The translations under genes and the position numbers were made by a program. From assembly GCF_900119365.1 (NCBI RefSeq), contig NZ_FPJO01000020.1:62001-126000 (forward strand): 64,000 nucleotides of DNA, given 5' to 3'. The stretch's first letter is position 1. Each line of letters begins with the position of its first letter. Origin of the DNA: Streptomyces atratus. Lineage in GTDB: Bacteria > Actinomycetota > Actinomycetes > Streptomycetales > Streptomycetaceae. Below are positions 16,295 through 24,203 of this stretch, in pieces. Below the pieces are notes generated by a model, which saw nothing but the letters and a program-made list of their open reading frames with translations, was not told the origin of the DNA and made no database searches.

Positions 16295-17647
16295 TCAGGC
16301 ATGGAGCGAGCGTACGCGGCGGCGGTGTTCGTGCATCGCGGCCGTGTACACGTCGGCGGTCGCGGAGGCGGCGGTGTCCCAGCCGAAGCCCTGGGCGTGC
16401 GCGGCGGCCGCCGCACCCATCCGGGCGACCAGTTCCGGCGAGTCGGCGAACCGGGCCAGCGCCTGCGCGTACGCCTGCGGGTCGTGCCCGGGTATCAGGA
16501 AGCCGCTGACCCCGTCCCGCACCGCCACCGGGAGACCGCCCACGGCCGCCGCGACGACGGGGGTGCCCGCCGCCTGCGCCTCTATGGCGACCAGGCCGAA
16601 GGACTCGCTGTGCGAGGGCATGACCAGCACGGAAGCGGCCCGGAACCAGTCGGCGAGCTGCTCCTGCCCGACCGGCGGCTGGAACCGTACGACATCGGCG
16701 ATGCCCAGCCGCGCCGCCAGCTTCTGCAGCCCCTCCGGCCTGGCCAGCCCGCTGCCGCTCGGGCCGCCTACGACCGGTACGACGATCCGGGAGCGCAGCG
16801 TGGGGTCGCGGTCCAGCAGGACGGCGACCGCCCGCAGCAGCACATCGGGGGCCTTCAGCGGCTGGATGCGGCCCGCGAAGAGCGGGATCAGGGCGTCCTT
16901 CGGCAGCCCGAGGCGCGCCCGTGCCGCGGCCCGCCCGTCGGCGGGGCTGAAGCGGTCCAGGTTGACCCCGGGGTGGACGACGGCGACGGAGCCGGGATCG
17001 GCGTCGTAGAAGCGGACGAGCTCGTCCGCCTCCTCGGCGGTGTTGGCGATCAGCCGGTTCGCCGCGTCGACGATCTGGGTCTCGCCGATGACACGGGCCG
17101 CCGGCTCGGGGGCGTCGCCCGCCGCGAGCGCCGCGTTCTTGACCTTCGCCATGGTGTGCATGGCGTGGACCAGCGGGACGCCCCAGCGCTGGGCGGCGAG
17201 CCAGCCGACATGGCCCGAGAGCCAGTAGTGGGAGTGGACGAGGTCGTAGTAGCCGGGGCCCTGACCGGCCCACGCCTGCATCACGCCGTGCGTGAAGGCG
17301 CAGAGCTGGGCGGGCAGCTCCTCCTTGGCCAGACCCTCGTACGGCCCCGCGTCGACGTGCCGGACCAGGACGCCGGGCGCCAGCTCGACCACCGGGGGGA
17401 GCCCGCCGGTGGTGGACCGGGTGAAGATCTCGACCTCGATGTTGATCGCGGCGAGGCGCCTGGCCAGCTCCACGATGTAGACGTTCATGCCGCCCGCGTC
17501 GCCCGTGCCCGGCTGGTGCAGCGGAGAGGTGTGCACGGAGAGCATCGCGATGCGGCGGGGCTTGCGGTGGCCGCCGGGGAATGCGGCGGGGAACCTGAGG
17601 CGCGGTGCGACACGGCTGCTGCCGCGCCGGGAGACGTACTGACTCAC
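16295..17647 (-). CDS. mshA: D-inositol-3-phosphate glycosyltransferase MshA
   Basis: A 450-aa GT4 glycosyltransferase that transfers GlcNAc from UDP-GlcNAc to 1D-myo-inositol 3-phosphate, the first step of mycothiol synthesis. The N-terminal acceptor loop is HTSPLHQPGTGDAGGMNVYI. The donor-binding C-terminal domain has GRIQPLKAPDVLLRAVAVL and the E-x7-E motif SHSESFGLVAIEAQAAGTPV. The GTG start has GAGGAGG ten bases upstream. mshD, the last mycothiol gene, is in this window at 57.9 kb. A YbjN gene follows in the same operon. Confidence 0.95.
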   Translation of the reverse strand: MSQYVSRRGSSRVAPRLRFPAAFPGGHRKPRRIAMLSVHTSPLHQPGTGDAGGMNVYIVELARRLAAINIEVEIFTRSTTGGLPPVVELAPGVLVRHVDAGPYEGLAKEELPAQLCAFTHGVMQAWAGQGPGYYDLVHSHYWLSGHVGWLAAQRWGVPLVHAMHTMAKVKNAALAAGDAPEPAARVIGETQIVDAANRLIANTAEEADELVRFYDADPGSVAVVHPGVNLDRFSPADGRAAARARLGLPKDALIPLFAGRIQPLKAPDVLLRAVAVLLDRDPTLRSRIVVPVVGGPSGSGLARPEGLQKLAARLGIADVVRFQPPVGQEQLADWFRAASVLVMPSHSESFGLVAIEAQAAGTPVVAAAVGGLPVAVRDGVSGFLIPGHDPQAYAQALARFADSPELVARMGAAAAAHAQGFGWDTAASATADVYTAAMHEHRRRVRSLHA

Positions 17648-17830
17648 GTCGTCCGGTCCTCCTCATCCAGGGCATGACACCGAAGGGACCCGAGCCCCTG
17701 CGAACGGCTGCAACAGCGGAATCTCTCCTTTCATTTCCGCTTTACCAAATCATTACGGTGCATGCGCCGCACCCCGGCGGCACCCGGGCGCGCGTCACCC
17801 GCCTGCCGGGAGATCGTTACGCTCGCTGTC

Positions 17831-18607
17831 ATGCGCCCCATCGGCACCGCGACCCGCGGGACCACCAACCCGAACCGGCTCCGCCGCATGGACCGCTGGA
17901 TCGCCGCCACCCACGGCCCGGCCCTGCGCCGCGCCGACCACCCCGTCGCCGTCGACCTCGGGTACGGCGCCGCGCCCTGGACCGCCGTCGAGCTGCTGCA
18001 CCGGCTGCGCACCGCCGAGCCGCGCACGTCCGTGGTCGGCGTCGAGATCGACCCGGAGCGGGTCTCGGCGGCGAAGCCGTACGAGCGCGAGGGCCTGACC
18101 TTCCTGCACGGCGGCTTCGAGATCCCGCTCCCCGAGCGCCCCGACCTCATCCGGGCGGCGAATGTGCTGCGCCAGTACGACGAGAGCGAGGTCGCCGCGG
18201 TCTGGCGGCGGCTGTGCACCCGCCTCGCGCCGGGCGGGCTGCTGGTGGAGGGCACCTGCGACGAGATCGGTCGCCGGCACGTATGGGTGGCGCTCGGCCC
18301 GGAGGGTCCGCGCACGGTCACGTTCGCGACCCGGCTCGCCTCCCTGGACCGCCCCTCCGACCTCGCGGAGCGCCTGCCCAAGGCGCTGATCCACCGCAAT
18401 GTGCCGGGCGAGCCGGTCCACGCGTTCCTGCGCGACTTCGACCGGGCGTGGGCCGCGGCGGCCCCGTACGCCTCACTGGGCGCCCGGCAGCGCTGGATCA
18501 CGGCGGTGCGGTCCCTGTCGGGCGACTGGCCGCTGGCCGACGGGGTACGGCGGTGGCGGCAGGGCGAAGTCACGGTGAAATGGGCCGCCCTCCGGCCCAA
18601 CCCGTAA
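17831..18607 (+). CDS. Class I SAM-dependent methyltransferase
   Basis: A 258-aa protein with the AdoMet motif I VAVDLGYGAAPWTAVELL (about residues 39-56). The acidic residue at the end of strand 2 is in VVGVEIDPERV. A motif IV-like stretch, RPDLIRAANVLRQYDESEV, lies at about 105. The motif set and length fit a small-molecule or unclassified methyltransferase; the substrate is unknown. ATG 17831 is chosen because the longer frame starting at 17762 has no ribosome site. It is divergent from mshA. Confidence 0.82.
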   Translation: MRPIGTATRGTTNPNRLRRMDRWIAATHGPALRRADHPVAVDLGYGAAPWTAVELLHRLRTAEPRTSVVGVEIDPERVSAAKPYEREGLTFLHGGFEIPLPERPDLIRAANVLRQYDESEVAAVWRRLCTRLAPGGLLVEGTCDEIGRRHVWVALGPEGPRTVTFATRLASLDRPSDLAERLPKALIHRNVPGEPVHAFLRDFDRAWAAAAPYASLGARQRWITAVRSLSGDWPLADGVRRWRQGEVTVKWAALRPNP

Positions 18608-18879
18608 CCCGACTCGCGCTGAACAGAACCGGCGGGGCGGTGTCCGGGGCGGCGGACGGGAACGGGAACGCGGCATCGTTCGTCCAGACAGAGGGGAGCA
18701 GGGGGCGGCAGGGGGCGGCAGGGGGCTCCAGGGGAGCAGGGCGAGTCGGGGAGCGCGATCCGTGTGACCGTCAGGACAGCGGGCGTGCGCCTCTGTTGCT
18801 TTTCGGTACGGCATGGCACGATCTCGGCATCGGCGAAAAGTTACTGACGGTAAATCAGATTCATTCGGAGGGGAATCTC

Positions 18880-19956
18880 GTGAACCGACGTCACTGTGCC
18901 TCAGCCGCGATCACTCTGGTCTGCGCGCTGTCCGTACTCATCACGCCGGTCCAGGCCTTCGCCGAGCCCGCGCCGCCATCCCCCTCCGACGCGCGCTCCG
19001 ACTCCGGGTCCAAGGCGCCGAAGAAGAGCCTCGAAGAGGTACGCAAGGAGATCGACGCCCTCTACCGCAAGGCCGGGGCGGCCACCGACGCGTACAACCT
19101 CGCCGAGGAGAAGGCCGAGAAGCAGTCCGGCGAGATCGTGAAGCTGGCCCGCGCCACAGTCGTGGGCCAGTCGAAGATCGCCGAGCTCAAGAGCCAGGCC
19201 GGCGCGCAGGCCCGCGAGCAGTACCGCAGCGGCGGGCTGCCGCCCGGCGCCCAGTTCATGCTCAGCGACGACCCGCAGCTGTTCCTGGACGGGGTGAGCC
19301 GGGTCAGGGAGGGCCAGCAGGCCGCCCAGGGCGTGCTCGGCGAACTGACCAGGACCCAGCAGGACCTGGAGACGTACACCAAGGACGCGAGCGCCAACTG
19401 GAAGAAGCTCGAAACCAACCGGGTCAAACAGGCCAAGGCCAAGAAGAAGATCAACGCGCAGATCACCGCGGCGAAGAAGCTGGAGTCGCAGCTCAAGAAG
19501 GAGGAGCGGGCCCGCCTGCTCAAGCTGGAGCAGGAGGCCGAGTACAAGCAGCAGACGGCCTGGCTCAGCTCCGGCGCCCTGAAGGACATCAACCGCGAGG
19601 CGAGTGCGAGCGGCAAGACGGCGGTGGCCTTCGCGACCGCGCAGATAGGCAAGCCGTACGTCTGGGGCGCCGAGGGCCCCAAGTCGTACGACTGCTCGGG
19701 GCTCACGTCACAGGCCTGGCTGGCGGCGGGGCGGCCGATCCCCCGCACCTCGCAGGAGCAGTGGCGGCTGCTGCCGCACATCGCCATCAAGGACATGCGC
19801 CCCGGCGACCTGATCATCTACCACGGTGACGCCAGTCACGTGGGGATGTACGTCGGTGACGGCGCGATCGTGCACGCCCCCCGCCCCGGCCGCAACGTCA
19901 CGCTGGCGGGCGCGGGCTCGATGCAGATACTCGGCGTCGTACGCCCGGACAAGTAG
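18880..19956 (+). CDS. Secreted NlpC/P60 peptidoglycan hydrolase
   Basis: A 358-aa exported protein. The GTG start follows CGGAGGGG. The signal peptide spans about residues 1-28 (cleavage after AFA). Residues 50-225 form a long coiled coil (LEEVRKEIDALYRKAGAATD), and the catalytic NlpC/P60 domain is C-terminal. Nucleophile Cys272 is in YDCSGLTSQAW, His320 in ASHVGMYVG and the third polar residue His332 in IVHAPRPG. It cleaves D-Glu/meso-DAP-type peptide bonds in the wall; the coiled coil is the usual auto-inhibitory or divisome-docking part. A hairpin terminator follows. Confidence 0.92.
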   Translation: MNRRHCASAAITLVCALSVLITPVQAFAEPAPPSPSDARSDSGSKAPKKSLEEVRKEIDALYRKAGAATDAYNLAEEKAEKQSGEIVKLARATVVGQSKIAELKSQAGAQAREQYRSGGLPPGAQFMLSDDPQLFLDGVSRVREGQQAAQGVLGELTRTQQDLETYTKDASANWKKLETNRVKQAKAKKKINAQITAAKKLESQLKKEERARLLKLEQEAEYKQQTAWLSSGALKDINREASASGKTAVAFATAQIGKPYVWGAEGPKSYDCSGLTSQAWLAAGRPIPRTSQEQWRLLPHIAIKDMRPGDLIIYHGDASHVGMYVGDGAIVHAPRPGRNVTLAGAGSMQILGVVRPDK

Positions 19957-19958
19957 CC

Positions 19959-19991
19959 CCGGCCCGGACAGGCAACTCTGGACCGGGCCGG
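19959..19991 (+). terminator. Terminator hairpin of the NlpC/P60 gene
   Basis: Arms CCGGCCCGG (19959-19967) and CCGGGCCGG (19983-19991), three bases after the TAG stop, with a 15-nt loop that can pair further. Confidence 0.75.
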
Positions 19992-20339
19992 ATCGAGCCC
20001 GTCCGGCGATTGGGGACAAATCGCCCCCGGGTGCCCTCGGGGCGCCTCGCCGGACGCCCGCGGCACCCCGCGTCAGCACCCCGCACCGCCACGGGCGTGA
20101 CCCGCGCCACCCGCCGCCCACCACCCCGCGTGACCTTTGTCATGCCCGCATACCCGCCGCCACCCCGGCACATCTCGCCGGATCCGTGACCTGACGCGGC
20201 TTATGGCTGTGCATATGCCGGAGGCCGATCGCGGAACGCCATTCCGTTCCCCCGCCACGGACCGCTATCGTCCCCGTCTGGCGGGTCGTCGATCGTCGTC
20301 CCGCCGCGCCCTCGGGGGGAGGGAAGGAAACCCGAACCG
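19992..20339. other. Upstream region of the PP2C gene
   Basis: About 350 bases without a gene. The last 30 bases (GGGGGAGGGAAGGA and following) act as ribosome site for the next gene, somewhat far from its ATG. No clear promoter, operator or riboswitch was recognised. Confidence 0.4.
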
Positions 20340-21722
20340 ATGCCCGTACCCGAACCGCAGCAAGGTGCCGAAGCCGCTGCGGAGGCCTCCCACGGCGCCG
20401 TCCTCACCCTGCTGGTGATCGAGGACGACCCGGCGGGCACCTTCACCGTCCCCGAGCTCCCGGCCGAGGCCGGCACGAGGGTGCGCATCCGCACCGCCCG
20501 CAACCTGACCGAGGCGGGCCGGCTCCTCACGGACGACGTCGACTGCGTCCTGCTGGACCTCGCCCTGCCCACCGGCAGCGAGACCCGTGCCTCGGGCACC
20601 GGGAACGCGCGGGAAGCCGACGGGCTCGCCACCCTCGAACACGTACTGCGGATCGCCCCGCGCCACGCCGTCCTCGCCCTCACGGCACAGGACGACACCG
20701 AGCTGGCCGCCGCGGCGGTACGGGTCGGCGCCCAGGACTACCTCTGCCGCGACGAACTGGACGGACGGCTGCTCAGCCGCGCCATCCGGTACGCCGTCGA
20801 GCACAAGCGCGCCGGCATCGCCCAGCGCCGGCTCACCGAGTCCACCCTGCGCGCCCAGGAGAACGCCCGCCTCGAACGCGGCCTGCTCCCCACCCCGCTG
20901 CTCGAAGGCTCCGATCTGCGCTTCGCGGCCCGCTACCGCCCCGGCCGCAGCCGTGCGCTGCTCGGCGGGGACTTCTACGACACGGTCCGCACCCCCGACG
21001 GCACCGTCCACGTGATGATCGGCGACGTCTGCGGGCACGGCCCCGACGAGGCGGCGCTCGGCGTGGAACTGCGCATAGCGTGGCGGGCGTTGACCATGGC
21101 CGGGCTCTGCGGCGACGAACTGCTCTCCACCCTCCAGCAGGTCCTGGAGCACGAGCGGGAGAGCGAGGAGATCTTCGCGACGCTCTGCACCGTCGACATC
21201 ACCCCCGACGGCCGGCGCGCCGGGCTCTGCCTGGCGGGCCACCCCGCCCCGCTGCTCGCCCGGCCCGGACGGGCCGCGCGCCTTCTCCCGTACGAGGACG
21301 GCGGACCGGCCCTGGGCCTGCTGCCGCGCGCCCGATGGCCGCGCCGGCAGGTGGAGCTCGGCGGCACCTGGAGCCTGATGATGTACACGGACGGGCTGAT
21401 CGAGGGACGCGTGGGCGAGTCCGGCACGCAGCGGCTGGGCCAGGACGGCATGGTCGCGATGATCAACCGGCAGCTGGCGGAGGGGCTCACCGGCGAGGAT
21501 CTCCTGGAGGCCGCGGTCGCCCAGGTGCGGGAGCTGAACGGCGGCGAACTCACCGACGACGTGGCGGTCCTCCTGCTCGACCGCGACGAGGAACGCGTAC
21601 GCCGCCGGATCCCGAACGGCGACCGGGGCCGGAGCATCCCGCGCCCCCGCCCCGGATCGGCACCACCCACGGCCCCCGTGAGCGCCGCGAACCCCGCGAA
21701 CGCTCAGCGCCCGCCGTTGTAG
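20340..21722 (+). CDS. Response-regulator-like receiver fused to SpoIIE/PP2C phosphatase
   Basis: A 460-aa two-domain protein. Residues 20-160 are a receiver domain with acidic pocket E28-D29-D30, phospho-acceptor D73 (VLLDLALP) and Thr in LALTAQDD. The conserved lysine position reads DYLCRDELDG, i.e. Arg or Cys instead of Lys. Residues about 185-420 are a PPM/SpoIIE phosphatase with metal motifs GGDFYDTV, GDVCGHGPDEAALG, MMYTDGLIEGR and ELTDDVAVLLL. Such proteins dephosphorylate anti-sigma antagonists (RsbV-like). The kinase partner is unknown. It converges with the DUF2516 gene. Confidence 0.85.
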   Translation: MPVPEPQQGAEAAAEASHGAVLTLLVIEDDPAGTFTVPELPAEAGTRVRIRTARNLTEAGRLLTDDVDCVLLDLALPTGSETRASGTGNAREADGLATLEHVLRIAPRHAVLALTAQDDTELAAAAVRVGAQDYLCRDELDGRLLSRAIRYAVEHKRAGIAQRRLTESTLRAQENARLERGLLPTPLLEGSDLRFAARYRPGRSRALLGGDFYDTVRTPDGTVHVMIGDVCGHGPDEAALGVELRIAWRALTMAGLCGDELLSTLQQVLEHERESEEIFATLCTVDITPDGRRAGLCLAGHPAPLLARPGRAARLLPYEDGGPALGLLPRARWPRRQVELGGTWSLMMYTDGLIEGRVGESGTQRLGQDGMVAMINRQLAEGLTGEDLLEAAVAQVRELNGGELTDDVAVLLLDRDEERVRRRIPNGDRGRSIPRPRPGSAPPTAPVSAANPANAQRPPL

Positions 21723-22039
21723 GGCCCGTACGGCCCGTCGCTGCTGGAGCCGCCGCGCCGGCCGCGGCCACCCGAGACCGCCTGGAGCGCGGGCCGCACG
21801 TCCACCAGGAAGACGATGGAGGCGACCGCGCCCGCGAGCTGCAGGAACAGCATCGGCACGAAGAGGTTCACGGCGACGGTGATGCCGAGGATGAGCAGCC
21901 AGAAGGACTTCTTCTGCTTGTCCGCGGCCCGGTAGGCGTCCTCACGGGCCATCGCGGCCATGATCAGTGCGATCACGGCCAGCACGAGCATGACCATGTA
22001 GAGCAGCCAGACGAATGTGCTGAATCCTGTGAGCAACAT
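21704..22039 (-). CDS. DUF2516 family membrane protein
   Basis: A 111-aa protein with three hydrophobic segments (FSTFVWLLYMVMLVLAVIAL, FWLLILGITVAVNLFVPMLF, LAGAVASIVFLVDV) and a Gly/Arg/Ser-rich cytoplasmic tail. The layout is that of actinobacterial DUF2516 proteins, often found near helix-turn-helix and HBHA-like genes as here. Its function is unknown. Start ATG 22039; the longer frame to 22144 has no ribosome site. Its stop overlaps the end of the convergent phosphatase gene by 19 bp. Confidence 0.8.
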   Translation of the reverse strand: MLLTGFSTFVWLLYMVMLVLAVIALIMAAMAREDAYRAADKQKKSFWLLILGITVAVNLFVPMLFLQLAGAVASIVFLVDVRPALQAVSGGRGRRGGSSSDGPYGPYNGGR

Positions 22040-22187
22040 GGTGTGTGCACCGCCTAGTAAGTGGATGAGCGCCTCGCGGCCAAGGTACCGGGACAACGGA
22101 CCCGGGCACCCCTGAAAGTGCCCGGCCCGCGCCCCGCTACACACGGCGGCGCCACAGCACCGCCCGGGGTGCCGTGGCGCCGGGGCC

Positions 22188-22832
22188 CTACTTCGCGCTC
22201 GGCGGAGTGGTCTTCTTCGCGGCGGGCTTGTGCGCGGGCGCCTTCCTGGCGGGCGCGGCCGGGGCCTTGCTCTCCGGCTTGGCGGCCTTCGGCGCGGGCT
22301 TCGACGCGGGCGCGGCCTTGGGCTGACCGGGCTTGGCGGCCGGCGCGGTCCTGGTGGTGCCCGCCGGCTTGGACTCCTTGCGCGGCTCGACGACGACGGC
22401 GATCTCGACGATCTCCTCGGCCGTCTCGCCGCGCCAGTTCTTCACGGTCTGCTCGCCGCGCTCGGCGACCTTCTCGTACGTCTCCCGGGCCCGCACCGCG
22501 TATTCCGCGGCCACGCCCAGACTCCGCAGCGCCAGGTCCTGCGCGTTCTCGCCCAGCTTCCGCAGGTCGCTGTCGAAGGATCCGATCACCTCGGTGACCT
22601 TGGCCTGGACGGTGGCCTGCGCCTCCTTGGCCTGCGAGGCCACCTTCTCCTGCACGGCCTTGGGGTCGGCGTTGCGCACGGCCTCGATACGCTCCGGCGC
22701 CTCGGCACGCAGCTGCTCGATCAGCGCCGGGACCTTGCGCGCCTGCTCGACGGCGAGATCGGCCGTACCGGCGGCGAAGTAGAGGGGGGTCGGGTCGGTG
22801 AGGGTCTTGCGCAGGTCATCGGTGATGGCCAT
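22188..22832 (-). CDS. HBHA-like coiled-coil protein with Lys/Ala/Pro tail
   Basis: A 214-aa protein. Residues 1-130 are a long amphipathic helix bundle starting MAITDDLRKTLTDPTPLYFA, the typical start of heparin-binding haemagglutinin (HBHA)-like actinobacterial proteins. The last 80 residues are low-complexity Lys/Ala/Pro (PAAKPGQPKAAPASKPAPKA), positively charged. In mycobacteria such tails bind sulphated sugars; in Streptomyces the role is unknown and may be membrane or DNA association. It lies 27 bp downstream of the XRE regulator gene on the same strand, so it is probably co-transcribed from the palindromic promoter there. Confidence 0.8.
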   Translation of the reverse strand: MAITDDLRKTLTDPTPLYFAAGTADLAVEQARKVPALIEQLRAEAPERIEAVRNADPKAVQEKVASQAKEAQATVQAKVTEVIGSFDSDLRKLGENAQDLALRSLGVAAEYAVRARETYEKVAERGEQTVKNWRGETAEEIVEIAVVVEPRKESKPAGTTRTAPAAKPGQPKAAPASKPAPKAAKPESKAPAAPARKAPAHKPAAKKTTPPSAK

Positions 22833-22859
22833 GACTGTGGTCCTCCCGGATCATCAGAC

Positions 22860-23402
22860 TCAGTGTGAGGGTTTCTCTGGCGTTGAAGGCGTTGAAGGCT
22901 TCGGAGCCTTCAACGGCTTTGAAGGGGTGGAAGGAGTGGAAGGAGCTGACGGCTTCGAAGCCTTCGAAAGCTTCGAAGCCGTGTCGTCACCGGCGTCCGG
23001 CCCCGATTCGTCGCCGGTCTCCGGTCCGGCCGCGACGCCGGATTCCGGTCCGGGCTCGAAACCGTTCTCCCTGCGGAAGGAGTCGTAGATCTGCAGCAGG
23101 ACACTCTTCTGCCGCTCGCTTATGGACGGGTCGGCCAGAATCACCGCCCGCGTCTCCAGCTCCTCCCGCTCCCGCTCGTCCAGAATCCCGGCCCGTACGT
23201 AAAGGGTCTCGGCGGAGATCCGCAGCGCCTTGGCGACCTGCTGCAACACCTCGGCGCTCGGCTTGCGCAGCCCGCGCTCGATCTGGCTGAGGTAGGGATT
23301 GGACACCCCGGCGGCATCGGCGAGCTGCCGCAGCGACAGCTGCGCGTTGCGCCGCTGCTCGCGCAGGTACTCACCGAGATTGCCGACGTTGAGTGATGCC
23401 AT
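22860..23402 (-). CDS. XRE-family HTH regulator with Pro/Ser/Lys repeat tail
   Basis: A 180-aa regulator. The Cro/C1-type HTH spans about residues 8-65 (LREQRRNAQLSLRQLADAAG, then VSNPYLSQIERGLRKPSAEV). A helical linker ends near residue 120, followed by an acidic stretch (GPETGDESGPDAGDD) and a repeat tail of SKPSAPSTPSTPSKP type. Tail codons repeat at DNA level (22890-22985). A 28-bp perfect palindrome overlaps its promoter, so autoregulation is likely. The HBHA-like and DUF2516 genes follow in the same direction. Confidence 0.85.
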   Translation of the reverse strand: MASLNVGNLGEYLREQRRNAQLSLRQLADAAGVSNPYLSQIERGLRKPSAEVLQQVAKALRISAETLYVRAGILDEREREELETRAVILADPSISERQKSVLLQIYDSFRRENGFEPGPESGVAAGPETGDESGPDAGDDTASKLSKASKPSAPSTPSTPSKPLKAPKPSTPSTPEKPSH

Positions 23403-23428
23403 ACCCCGATGGTGCGCCACCCTTGCTA

Positions 23429-23456
23429 ACTTTTGCAAGCAGACGCTTGCAAAAGT
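23429..23456. promoter_or_regulatory. Perfect palindromic operator of the XRE gene
   Basis: Arms ACTTTTGCAAGC (23429-23440) and GCTTGCAAAAGT (23445-23456) flank AGAC. On the minus strand TTGCAA inside it is followed 17-18 nt later by TTAGCAA, so it overlaps a -35/-10 pair. It begins 27 bp upstream of the XRE start codon. Binding by the XRE protein is inferred from position and symmetry. Confidence 0.7.
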
Positions 23457-23559
23457 GCGCCACACCACTCGCCTGGCCCCGTGCGAGACGCCGAAGCCGT
23501 ACCGGATCTCTTCCGCCGCGCCCGTTCCCGCCGCTCGATCAGCGTTAGCCTTGGCCCCC

Positions 23560-24081
23560 ATGATCGTATGGCTCAACGGCACCCACGGCGCAGGCAAGAC
23601 GACGACCAGTGCACTCGTACAACGGCTGATCCCCGATTCACGGGTGTTCGACGCCGAGAAGGTCGGCGAGACACTCATGGACATCACGCCGGGGCTGCCC
23701 TGGACGGGCAACTTCCAGCACTGGCCGCCGTGGCGGCCGCTCGTCGTCGAGACCGCCCGCCACGTACTCGACTACACCGGCGGCACTCTGGTGATACCCA
23801 TGACCGTCCTGGTCGAGCAGTACTGGCGCGAGATCAGCACGGGCCTCGCCCGACATGACATTCCGGTACGGCACTTCGTCCTCCACGCCGACCAGGACAC
23901 CCTCCGCGGGCGCATCGAGGGGGACACCGTCATGGGCCCCTCCGCATTCCGCCTCGAATACCTTGAGCCCTACGCCGAGGCGGCCCGCACGTGGCTGCAC
24001 GACGAGGCCGAGGTCGTCGACACCACGCACCTCACTCCCGCCCAAGCCGCCCTGCAGATCGCGGAGGCCGTCAAGAGTTGA
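23560..24081 (+). CDS. TmrB-like AAA/P-loop ATPase
   Basis: A 173-aa protein starting MIVWLNGTHGAGKTTTSALV. Walker A GTHGAGKTT is at about residues 7-15. The overall pattern (P-loop, VIPMTVLVEQYWREI, HFVLHADQDTLRGRIEGD) matches small TmrB-type ATPases linked to tunicamycin resistance in Bacillus, and related nucleotide kinases. The actual role here is unknown. The short length is normal for the group. It lies divergent from the XRE regulator; the frame is open upstream to 23299, but only ATG 23560 fits the family. Confidence 0.8.
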   Translation: MIVWLNGTHGAGKTTTSALVQRLIPDSRVFDAEKVGETLMDITPGLPWTGNFQHWPPWRPLVVETARHVLDYTGGTLVIPMTVLVEQYWREISTGLARHDIPVRHFVLHADQDTLRGRIEGDTVMGPSAFRLEYLEPYAEAARTWLHDEAEVVDTTHLTPAQAALQIAEAVKS

Positions 24082-24203
24082 GCTCCGCCTGCCTCGCGGA
24101 AACAGACGGAGGTGGCAGCGGAGCCCTTGGTTGACCTTCACCTTGGGGGAAGCCACAGCATCGGTGGGGCCGGGCGACGTGCCCGGCATGAGGAGGAGTG
24201 GGC

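Noticed and set aside
13791..17009. 1072-codon plus-strand open frame
   Set aside because: It runs antisense to the beta-helix, YbjN and mshA genes with Arg/Gly/Ala-rich shadow composition.
18690..18735. Minisatellite (GGGGGCGGCA repeats) as a functional element
   Set aside because: Only two to three imperfect units; likely slippage in GC-rich spacer.
18608..18879. Possible c-di-AMP (ydaO) riboswitch before the NlpC/P60 gene
   Set aside because: The characteristic conserved segments are not present; the stretch only has GGGGGCGGCA-type repeats.
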